DNA from: Drosophila pseudoobscura
Lineage: Eukaryota; Arthropoda; Insecta; Diptera; Drosophilidae
Length of the DNA stretch: 64,000 nucleotides
Assembly: GCF_009870125.1 (NCBI RefSeq)
Contig: NC_046680.1
Coordinates: 11,036,001-11,100,000 of the forward strand
Direction: 5' to 3'
Shown: piece after piece, positions 22,434-34,400 of the stretch
Numbering within the stretch: the first letter of the stretch is position 1
Layout: every line of letters starts with the position of its first letter
Notes under the pieces: generated by a model
What the model was told of the DNA's origin: nothing
Databases searched by the model: none
What the model saw: the letters and a program-made list of their open reading frames with translations, nothing else
Position numbers and translations under genes: made by a program

Positions 22434-25400
22434 TTATTCCACATCCTCATCCGCATCCACCTTCGTGGCCTCCGTTGTCCGAGCCTGGCTGCTGCTGCTG
22501 GCGCTGGCGCTGGGCGAGGCTGTCGGTATCGGCGTGGGTGTCGGCGTCAGGGAACTATTGGACATGGCGTCAATATCGTCATCAAACTCCACTTCCTCAG
22601 CACGCATCAGCTTTGAAATATCAAAGGGAGTTTCCTAGCGGATGACACGCATTAGCATTCGCATTTGCTCAACTGTGGGATCGGTCTGTCTATGTGGCAC
22701 ATACCTTTACATCATCAACTCGCTGGCGTTCATGCAACGCGCTCAAAAGCTCGCGCAGGTGTTGATTCTCCTTACGCAATCGCTCCCGCTCCACGTCGCG
22801 CTCATTAATTTTTGGCTGTGGGGAAAATCAAACATTGTGTTGATTGAGATTATGATTGATCAATATAAACTAATTGCACCTACCAATAGCATGGAAATTT
22901 GCTCATTTAGTACTGTCACAATGCTGCTGAGTGCATGGCAGGGAACACTGGGCTCCAGCACACTGGCATGCTGTATGCGGTTCGGCCCACAGGAGCTACT
23001 GCCCGACCCAGAAGGCGCCGCTGGTACTGCTGGTTTCTCTGCTTCAGTCGGTGCTTCGGTTGTCTGTGTCGAGCTATCGACCATAGACAGCGGGATATGC
23101 TGCACCTGCAGAGGATCACACACATCAGTGGCTTTACATTGGGCGAACAACTCGTAGATAGCTACCGATTCTTCTTCGCCGGCGTGGTCTTTGTCTGCAT
23201 TCGTTGCTCCTGCTGTTCCCGCGCTGCTCGGAGTCTGTTGCAATTCATCCACAGGTGCAGATCCAGATGCCGAAGCGGATGCCGATGCCACATTGTCAGA
23301 GTGCGCTCCAGCGATTGCCAAATCAAGCTTTTCCTCAGTTTTCTCGCCATCAATACTTTCCTTTTCTGCCCTTTGTTCATTTGTATTTTGTGGCTTATCT
23401 TCTGGTGCTGGCTCAGTTTTGAGTGCTTCGGCAGGACTGTCAGTATCATACTTGCCCTCCGCTTCGGATTGTTTCTTCTGCGACGGAGAATCCTCCTGAG
23501 CACCATCCGTGCTTTGAGTGCTCTGTCGTTTATTAATATCCGCGTTGGAGTTACTGCTCTCAGCTGCCACTACTGTGGTTGGTGTTGATACTGTCGCTGT
23601 CGCTGGTGCTGGTGCTGGTGGAGCTGCTCTGAACGGAGCCAATGGCGTGGTGGGTGCAGTCAGTGGCCTTAGGGGTACTACAGGCAACCGCAGTTCATCA
23701 ATCTCACAGTATCCGTCATCGTCCTCGTGTATGGCCACATCTTCAAGATCGAGAGTCTGCAGTTTGGGCATCATCCTGGAAATTGGTATTTGTGCCTGCG
23801 CTTGTGCATGCTGTCTATTCGGTGGGGGCAGCGGAGGCGGCGACGCGGAAACCAGAGTCGCCTTCTTGCGGAGCTTCTCCTTCTCGTGACAGTGGCCGCA
23901 GACCACCGTCGAGACGGCGGAGACCTCTTGCTCCGGCGTCACGTGCATGTACTCGTTCAGCATTTTGGTTAGGATCTGCACCTGGTCGTAGGCGGCCAAC
24001 GCAATATCTGCACTGTCCTTGGGTGCCTCCGGCATCATGGCAATGTCGACAATCTCATTGAAGTGCTCGACTGGCAAACGGAAGATATCACAAATGATCT
24101 TTTGCTTCTCCAGCAAATTGCCTCGTATGGAGGCGTCCAAGCGGCGCAGGCGCTCGCCCGACGTCAGTACCGGCTCGGCGGTATGTGCTGGACTAATGCT
24201 TATCTGGATAGCTGTGGGCTCCACCAGCGGACTCTGCATCAACAACGTGCGCGTGTTGTTCGAGTTGTTCGAGCAGACAATGCTGGCGCTGTCGCGCTTT
24301 GAGTGGCCCCCCACCAGCCCGTAGCTCGAGTTGCGCTCCTCGCCGGCCGATTCCACCTTCCTGGCTCCCTGGCTCTCCCTCACAGACTGTGAGTGGCGCA
24401 GAGTGACGTCGTTCTGGTCCGCTGACCCATTGGTAGAGCTGCTGGTGCCAGCACCATCGCCACTGCTGCGTATCGACATGGAGCGGTTAACATCGTTCTG
24501 GCTAAGACGCTGCTGCTTGGGCGTGTTGACATAATCGGCATCGGTGTCGCTTGGTCCCGTCGATTCTCGGTGAACATTTCGCAGCTGGACGCCACCAGAG
24601 GTGGTGCTGCCGCTGCTGACGTTGCTGTTGCTTGTTGCAGGTGCGGGCGTGACTGTGGCTATTGGCAGCATCGGTGCCAATGGTGTCGTTGTCACAGTCG
24701 CGGTGGCGGCCATTGGCTGCGGGCACTCGGACGCCAGCTCCAGGGACTCCTTGGTGTTGGAATGCGGTATGGTGGTGACTGCCGGATCACCGATGCTCGT
24801 GTCATGGCTATTGGAAGCGTTCTTCGGCCGATGCTTCGAGTGCTGTGCTGCAGCATCCGAGATGTGCTTGAACCATCTGCAAATGAAATCACAAATTCAA
24901 ATCAAATCTCAATTTGGGCACAAAATCCCAGGGAACTCACGTCTTGCACTCGGAACTGCTGGGGGCACGCAGCTCCAGCATTTGTGATGTCTTTGTTTTG
25001 ATGAGAAAAAAGGAATTCTTGTCGGCCGCCTCCTGGCGCACCAACGTCTCCGCATCAATGCTCATGATGGGGCTAACCGGCTTGTTGTTGACCACCAGAG
25101 GAGTGTGCAGATTCTTAAGCGAATATTTGTCATCCTTAGGGGGAGAGAGATCAGACGTGTAAAAGGGCTATCCGCTTATAGAATGCCTTGTGGATAGACT
25201 TGCCTGTTTGGTGAGTAGCACGATCATGTTTTCGAAGAGCAAGCCGTGCAGCTGTGTGCTGGGGTTCTTCTTCATTGTCAGGTTGCCGTCGTGTATCAGG
25301 CGATGTTGCGTCAAGTCCAGCTTCTTAAACTCCTCCTTGTCATAGGAGGATCGATCCAATTTGCGCTGGATGTTTTGTAGTCTATTCAATTGAGAGAAGA

Positions 25401-28400
25401 TTGTTAGTTTCTGTTGAAAGTGATGTGGCATCATGAGATATCATTACTTGTGAGCATCCTCGGCTGTCTTCACGGCCTGGTTCACCTCAACGAGTATTCT
25501 CTTCGAGGATTCGACGGCACGCTGTATGGCCTCCGCTTCGTCGGTATTCTCGGGCAATACCCGAACCGTGACCTTGTGCAGATTCTCGAAGAGCAATGGA
25601 TATTTGGTCAGGCGCTGCAAAACGGTCGGCAGCAAGTCCTTCAGCTCGAGGCGACGGCAGGCCTTGTGCGACTCCGACTTCCGCAGCAACTTCTGCAACT
25701 GCTCGTCCTTGTTCCGCTTCTCCTTCAGCCCCTCAAGGGCGATCTGTTGTCGCGCGCAAAACTGAGCCGCATACTCGCACAGAACGTCCCCGGACTGGCC
25801 ATCAAACATATCCGCGAGCAGGTCCCCAATGTGATTCACCACGTGATTGTGCTCGATGCGTCGCTGCTTCAGCTGCTGCTCGAAGGCTCCGTGAATCTCA
25901 CGCAGCGTCAACAACGCGGGTGGAAAGAGCAGCAACAGATGGTCCTGCGAGAGCATCCCGCTCTCATAGAGGGGCAGGAAGAACAGCCGATCGAGCAGTT
26001 TGAGCGTGCGTACGTGGTTGCGTTCCGTTTGATAAATTTCTGCGTGGAAAGGCCATGGAAAGTCAATTGAATAAGTTGATACACATCGAAAAGGAGTTTT
26101 TCTACGAGACCCACCATTAATAATTTCCTGACGCTTCTTTTCGGCATCGGTGAGGGCTGCAAGCATCTCGGCCGCCACCATTGAACTCCAATCGGCCTCA
26201 TTGAGATCCTCGTCGTCGTCGCTGTCCATGTTCCATTGCCGGTTCAGTGGGTGTCCGGCACTCCAAAAGCTCGAATTACTGGAGGCTATGCTGCTACCAC
26301 CGGCCGCCACACTGCCGCACTGAAACGAGTCCTGCTGACAGTGCTGCTGGGCATGCTGCTGTCTGAGTAAATAGGGATGCTGATTCAGGTTCAATTCTCT
26401 TGACATGGCAAGGGCCCCAGCACTGGCGGGCCCTCCTGCCGCACCACTAGCCGCAAAGTGTTCCATCGATGTGCTGGGGCTTTCGGAGCCACCAGCTGAA
26501 GAGAGACTAGAATTGGAACTGGCCACATAGTTGGCATTCGAAAGCCCCAAATCCAGTTGTTCCTCACTTAAAGACACAAAAAAAATCAAATATGTATGTT
26601 AATATTAATTCACGAAATGTTCCCCCCAAGGTCTGCTAGGAAACTACCAACAAACACAACTAGCGATACAAATTTAAGACACTTAAAGGCGAGCGCATGC
26701 TGCCTGGAAACCGAATCAATCATATTTCCCCATTCGAATGGGTGTCTGCTGCAGGCCTTAATCACAAGACACTTGCACTCGATACACACTCGATGCTGAG
26801 GTACTCCTTAAATTGACTGATTTATTTACTTGTAGTTACAGTTAAGAGTCGCCTTGAAACTTTTACTCCGATTGAAGCGTATATTTCGTTCCATTATCAC
26901 CGCGTTTGTTCAGATAACTAGGTTTATTCTATTTCGATTATGCCGCTGCAACCACGATGAGTCAAATTCAACACCAGAATTGTCACTGGTCACTGTTACA
27001 AGATACCAACGACGACGAGTGTTCACAGCTAAATGTTGTACTATGTGGAAGCCAGTCACTCATGCAGTTTGTCAACAGGAAACGAAGAAATTACGGACGG
27101 CCAGGACTGCCCACGACGAGCCGGTCTGGGAATGGGAATGGGAAGGACGATGGACGATGGGATTGGCTTGGCTTGGCGTGGCGTGGCCTACATTACGCTG
27201 CAGAAAGCGAGGCGGACAATATAATCGATGCCAATGCCGGCGTCTAATCAACTATCCACAGTGTCTGCTAAATACATATACGTTAATAGTAGCCGTAAAC
27301 AAAAGTCGACGGTCCGGTCCGCTCCGACAACACGTCGAAGCCGGGATGCCCTATCAAGTTATGCCATTGCCCCAGAGGAAAGACCAATGCCCTGAGGCAT
27401 TCCCATTCGGACACAGGCAGAAGAGAACGTCCCTCACATTGAATTAATTAAAAAGGGAAATTAAAGCGCATCCTTTAGAGTAAATTCCAAATGGAAAATG
27501 AATGGAAAATTTTGCAGTGCCGCAACAGCGGAAGGGGGACGAGTGCGAATCCATATTGATTGCATTGCGACGCAATTCGCATTAATTAGTAAAATTAATA
27601 TCCGGTTACTTGTGCCCCCAGACAGCAGACAGCAGATAGCAGACAGTGGCAGGACACAGAAAGCGAAATGTTTTCGTTGAGAGAATTTAGGGAGCGGCAA
27701 GGCAATGTCCTTGGAGTGTAAGTACAATTTATAGAAGGCAGAAAAGAGCTGATGAGTGGGTGGGGAACAGTGAAATCGATGCCACCAAAACTTACTTCGG
27801 ACGTGACGATAAACTTGGATCAGAGGTCTTGCGGCGACTGTTGCGGTTCCTTTTGTTGGACAAGCGCTCCTTGTACGACTCCGAGCGATTCACAGACACT
27901 GGCGCGCTCTTGTGCTGCGGATTTTGGGTGTATCTGCACGGAGGATCAAAGGATAACGAATTTAAGACTTGTATATGTGTGGAGACCAAGTTCCTCTCGT
28001 CTCACCGTTCTCTACGCGCATCTTTATCCACCGTATCCGGTGCATTCAGCTCGGCAAAAGCGCTCAGACCGGCAGAGACTGAACCACTGCTCGATGGGGC
28101 CGTTGACGCCACACTCGTTGACAGTTCCATGGGGCAAATGGTGCCGCCACTTGGGTTAATACTGTCGTTGGCGCTGCTGCCATGAAACGAACTTTGCAGG
28201 TCAGTGCTGTTCAGCGCAGAGGTGTTGCAGGATGCATTCCCATTCGAACGCATTGATATATTCGCATCCGGTCGACGATCCGATGGTTGGCGCACAATCG
28301 AGGACTGTCCGCGCTCTAAAATCGCAGAAAAAGAGAGTTGGGGATTAGGAGAGGTAATTGGCTAAAGACTAGACACTTACCTGGAGTCATATCAACGTCC

Positions 28401-31400
28401 AAGTCCTCATCTTGCCGGCTGCGTTTTTCATCTTGAGTAATGGAAATAAACAGAAAATATGAATATGGTTCGTTTCCCATTGGAGGACTTAAGAGCTTGA
28501 ACTTACTTCCAACTACATCGCTGGTGCGTGGTCGAATCTTTCCCATAAATTTACTAATCTTATCGTTATGGACCATCCGCTTGGCCTGCGGCAGTGGGCC
28601 GGGACAGCTCTCGTCCAGGACTTTCGAGCACTGACGGTGTATATTCAGCTTACAGTCTACAAAGTGGATAGCAAGTATTCGGATTAGTCCGGAATGGGGG
28701 CGAAGTATTGAGAGCCACTCACCTGTACAATGATAGCCTTGGGGGCTAACTCCCCATATAATCGTTTGACAATGATTGCAGTGCGTCACTTCATAGTATT
28801 GACGCAATATCAATGCATGACCACGAACATTCATCTACAAGGGGAGGAATATTAGGCATGGCACCTATTGGAGGACAGTGAAGCACTCACCTTTCGATTT
28901 TTACCCATTATACGTGACTTGAAGCTCTTGTCTCTGCTGACAAAGTGGTGCACACGTTCCACAATACTGTTGGGATGGGGACGCGTATTGAAGATGCGAT
29001 AGATCACCGTTGAGAGGGCCGAGCACAGGGCCTGTTTGCGCACATCCTCTGTCGGTGAGTCCTTCTCAAAGTCCTCGCTGCAACACACAAATTAAAAAGA
29101 TAGTCAATGGACAATCCTGCAAGGAGATGGATAGCAACGCACGTTAGCAATTGAAGATTGGGCATTAAATACTTGTCGATGATTTGCTCTCGCTGCTTGT
29201 CCGTCTTCGCTTCGGCCAGCTTCTCATCCGTCGGACCGTAGATGGTGCCCAGGCCGGCGGTGCGCTTCTGCTGGAACTCTCGCAGCTGCTCGCTGATGAG
29301 GTCTTTCGCGCGCTTACGGCTTCGCAGGAATACGGTTCGCAGGATCTCTACCTTGTCGAACTCCAGCTGCAGTACATTGTCCACTTCCCTGGCCAGCGAC
29401 TCGTCCTGGCGATACCACGAGAGCGGGGCGCGCGGCACAAGGAATGTCGAGTGTATCTCGTACGCCCACTTGCGCATATCCTTCGAAGTGCCTTCCTTGT
29501 AGAGCTCTGTGATCAGGTAGAACAGCAGCGGCGCCGGTTCCGAGTTCGAGAGTACGTAGTTGAGGAACACCGCCAAGAAGGTGACATTCTCCGCCTCGAG
29601 CAGGCGTGTGAGATTGTTGAACGGCCCGTTTTCGTCGATGAAGGGCCCCTCCTGATCGGACGAGTTCTCGTCCTCCATTGAGATGATCTCCTTCTGCGTG
29701 TCGTTCGACTGTGCCGCCTGTATGGAATGGCTGGAATGTAGAGACGTCGGTATCGGCGACGGAGTACCTCCCATTGGCGTATAGTGATGCGATTCAATGA
29801 AGATTCCAGCTCCGGCGGCCCCCATGCACTGTTCGTTCGGGTCCTCGGGCACCGTCATGTGAGAGCTGGTCAGATATGGTGGCGGCGGTGTTCCTGGCGG
29901 CGTCACTTCCCCATCCTTCTCCACAATCTCCCACGAACCGGAAGTGGTTTTCGTCAGACGATCTACAGATTGTTTAAATATCAGTTAGAGCTTCTTCCAA
30001 GCATCGATTATCGAAGGATTCTCACCTGGATGTCGTGGATGCATATTGTCCGGTGAGGAGCCAACGCGTCGGTGTTTCTTCTTGCCCAAATTGGGTGTCT
30101 GTCCCAGGGCCTGTCGGTGGGAGGGGGATAAATTGTGTTTGGAAGATGAACAAAATATAAGATGATGCTATGCTGTCCATGTTCTATACATTTCTCATAC
30201 CCAAATTGTGGCACAAGAATGCGTCTAGGCATATGCGAGTACATATAACTCCTGCATTTTGTTACTCTTTCAAAAGTCTAAGTCTCAGATACAAAGAAGC
30301 CCACATAAATGATAAGATAATTTCGAATTTCCGCACATACATACGAGTATAGTATCAGTATATCTGTAGTGTGTGCTCGAAAGAGTGTGTTGCGGTTGCG
30401 GTTAGTGGCAGGCTAGCACAGAAGCAAAGTAAAGTTAATGTTAGTGTCAATGTTTATGTTTCTGTTTCTTTTTATGTTAATGTTAGACTGGGATGAAGCT
30501 TCAGGCCTGGCCAGCAACCAGACCTTCATTTGTTATGTAAAAGCGAATGAGATACAATAAAATGTTAGAGAGATGGAAAAAGGAGGCAGTGAAGGATTAA
30601 AAGTTACGAGTGCTTTCAGAGTGATGGATCGATCGATCGATTGGCTGGCTACTTACGGCTGTGGCCTGGCCACTGCTTAACTGCTGCTGATGCTGCTGCA
30701 GCTGCTGGACAATGTTCGGCCGCTGGGAGAGCGGAAAGGCCGCCTTCAGGTTGTCGCTCTGCACGGCTGTGCACGTGGAAACCAGGGGATAGTTGAACAT
30801 CGTGTTCAGGGAGTTGGGCTGGGCCAGATTCTGGCAGCTGCCACGACTCATATCCTCCGACATCATGCCCGGCAGACGCGGGGGCAATGGTGGCGGTCCA
30901 CCGTCCACTACGAGCCCACTACCGGAGGCTCCTCCAGGGGCACACGCCGATTCCATTTGCAGAAACATTTGCGTGGACATCTTTGGATCGGACAGTGCCT
31001 TGGTCTTGACCTTCGATCGCTTGGACTTGCTGGCATTGCTGCTGGGACTGTTGTCGTTGCTGTTGCTGCCGCTGCCGCTGACGCCCAATTGCGATCTGTT
31101 CAGCTGTGGACTGGTAGCTCTGTCCAGGTCGGAGACGGGCGCCATCAAATGCCCGCTCTGTGGTGATGCGTTGCCGTTCTTCAGGTCGAGATTCAGCTGC
31201 CTGGGAGGGTTCCGCTGCGGCAGCGGTGGCGGCACATCCTCCTCGATCAGGCTCTTGGATATTTGGAACTTATTCTTGCTCTTCGAACCGGCGGCTGACT
31301 TGGGAGTCTCCTTGAACCGATGCTGCTGCTGCTGCTGCTGCTGCTGTTGTAGCTGTTGGAGGTGCGGATGGAAGAACGGTTGCTGCTGCTGCTGCATGGT

Positions 31401-34400
31401 AGGTGTGGATGTGTGCTGGTGCAAGGACTGGGACATGGCCTCGGCCTGGTGCTGCATCCGCTGGTGCTGCAGGAAGTCCGCCGTGTTGTTGAACGGCGAG
31501 GAGGCAACAAAGTCCTTCTCGATCCGATTCTTGCGTGTGCCCAGCGACAGGGACGAGAGAGAACGCGGCAGGAGGGATAGGAATGCGGGTGAGGAGTGGT
31601 GTGCTAGGGGCTGCGGTGGCAGTGGCTGTTGCTGCTGATAGTTGTTGTGGCTGTGGCTGTGGAGATGATGGAATTGCTGATGCTGATGCGGATTGTTGTG
31701 AGTGGCGGACGTAGACAAGTGTTGGATTTGATTGGGCGTTAGTAATGCGGTGTTCTTGTTGCTCGCGGCTGCTTGGAGTTTAATTGTTGGTGCATCCTGC
31801 AGTTAGGGTTCGTTAAGACAGCACGAAATGAAAGAGAAGAAAGAGAGATCATGTAGCAATCATCCATATCATCCGAAGCTGCTTCGGTTCTCGCGTTAAT
31901 TTCTCCACAAATCTCATACCAAATCATGTTCTACTATTGCTTAGCGTGAGCGCTTCGCCACGAATGGCTGCAGGTGGCAGGTTGGTTAGGATTTTTGCTG
32001 GAGATTAGCTTCGTTAATTCAAAATTTCCTGCTACTGCGCCTAATATCCGGGAAGGGGAAAAACAGACGGACAGACGGCTGCTGCTGGTCCATGGCAGCA
32101 CTCACCTCGGCTCCCACTTGATGGAGCTGCTCTCGCAGCTTACGGATATTCGCCTCCGACAACTTGTAGCTGGGATTGTTCTGATCGCTCTTCAGTCGCT
32201 CCAGATTCAGCTTCTCCTGCTCCAGCATTTTCTGCAACGTCTGAATCTTGTACGATTCCATCTCACGACGCTTGATGCTCTGAAAATCAATCAACACAAA
32301 TCGATTTAGTATTCAATCGTATCACACAATCGGAATCACATGCTCTTACGTCGACCGGTTGGGGCCCTGTAATGGATGCGGTTCGATCCCTTCCCGACAG
32401 AATCGGTGTCATGGGCGTGGTCACCACACCAACGGACGCTGGACGTGTCATCTTCTGGCGCTTCACGGCCAACTCCACAATGGTAGAGGCTGCAAACGGT
32501 ACGGGGGAAAGGAGCTTTGAATTACTTGTCTAAATAAAGCGAAAACCTCCTAAATTCCATTGGTTTTTTTCTGGGACAAGATCACCCACAATGGAAAGAA
32601 TTTCCCGGGTAATCCCGCGCTCAAAATTAAACATGTTTGTGGTCAAAATTTTAAAGGTAATGGGTTTCGCCGGAACCGTATTATTCCTCAATGGATTGGG
32701 CGAGAGGGACGTTGCTCCTGCATTGGCCGACTGCCAGCGGGAGGAACGAGATTCCGCTCCAGAGGAGGTGGCGAAGGATGCCAGCAAGAACATCCTCTTC
32801 GATGAGGATGACAAACGTGATCTACAGCGCAAGACGGACGACTTTAAGCGAAAGTATTGCACCAAAGGCGGCATCTGTGAGCCTCCACCACCGAAACCAT
32901 TTTCGCAGAGCATCGCGGATGCCTGGAGCGATACGGTGAGGACTCTCAAGAAGATCCCCGCCTTCTGGAGCGGAGTTGCGCGCGACTCGGGGAACAGCAT
33001 ATGTCGGTTGTTTAAAGGAGATGATAAGTAGGCAACGGCCCACCCGTGACAATAACTATACAGAAATCAGGCAACAAGCTCAACTTTACCAAAATTATCA
33101 TTATCATGGCCTCTCAAATAATAACTGGGGTGCGTGGACTGTTTACCGCCGCCAAAGGACTGTTCCACGTCGTGCATGCCATGGACCAGGGATCATTCGA
33201 TGCAGAGGCCCTCGCACCGTCACCGGAAGCCGAGGGGAAGTTTGTGGCCCACTACAAGTGCAACTTGGCCATTCAGCGGGGAATGTACTTCGCTCTCCGT
33301 ATGCCCGACTGGGCCTCCGAGTTTAAGAAGCAAACCCACGACATTCTGGCCACAACACTGAAACATCACGTGGACCTGCCAAAGGAGAAGCCGAACAACG
33401 CTTCGGGCTCCCAGAAAAAGCTGCGGGGATGCTTCTATGAGGAGCAACTGCATTCCCCCCCCGAGGAGAGCAAGCCAATCCGATCGCCCAAGATCAAAGA
33501 CGACATCACATGCGGCAAACGTGTGCCTGTCTAGATTCCCGACCTTTAAACTTCATCTATATCCAAATTCTCAATTAAATAGCAATTCCGAACATTTTTG
33601 GCACAGGATGATAATCGACTTGATTGTGCGGGCAGGCGTGGTTTATGCTGTGGTTGTGGCCACCAAACACTTCGGTGTATGGGGCCCGTCGGATGAAACG
33701 GAAGAGCTGTACAATAGAACCGCGGAGAAGATCGAACCGTATGCGGAGCAGGCACGTCGCAAGCTGAAAATATGTGCGCCACGTCCACCGCCCGACGGCA
33801 GCTGGAGGTTCTCTGGTGTACACTACTACAACCAGGTGGTGATTGCCTTCTTCGACGTTATCAGCGCCGTGCCCTCGTTTCTGCAGCATTGGCTGGAGCA
33901 GGTGCCTGGGATGTTGAGCTTCTTGGTCGCGCGCATTCGCAAGTTCTACAGCGACTTCATGTCCAAGAGATCGAAGAACGAAGTTACAACCAAGAAACAT
34001 ATCGACGAGAGACCGCTGGTGCAGCCGATTAAACCCGGCGCCGAATCGAAGTGCAAGTGTGGCCAGCCGACGGATCCGGGTCTGGTGCCCAACGACGGGA
34101 CACAATCATCGTTCTGCAATGACAAGGAATGTCCCAAGAGAAAGGTTCCGTGCAAGGAGCGATTCAAGGATGATTTCATCTACAAGCCGCGAATGCCCAA
34201 GAAGCCGCAGTGCGATTGCCCCAAGTGCAGGAAACGACAGGAAGAGGGCTGGGCAGATAAGAAGCCCAAGTGCCCGGCAGTCCCGTCAGCCGAAAGCCCC
34301 CCCAATCCCAATCAGCATTGCGATCCAAAACCCAAGAAAAAGTGCGCAATCTGCTCTGCCCCGCACCCTTTTGATACCGACTAGCCAAATATTCCACTGG

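Noticed and set aside
26854-27447. 197-codon plus-strand frame in a RhoGEF2 intron
   Set aside because: Composition is irregular, there is no domain and no promoter motif; probably chance.
32383-32405. GGTTCGATCC word resembling a tRNA T-arm
   Set aside because: It lies inside a RhoGEF2 coding exon and no tRNA cloverleaf can be folded around it.
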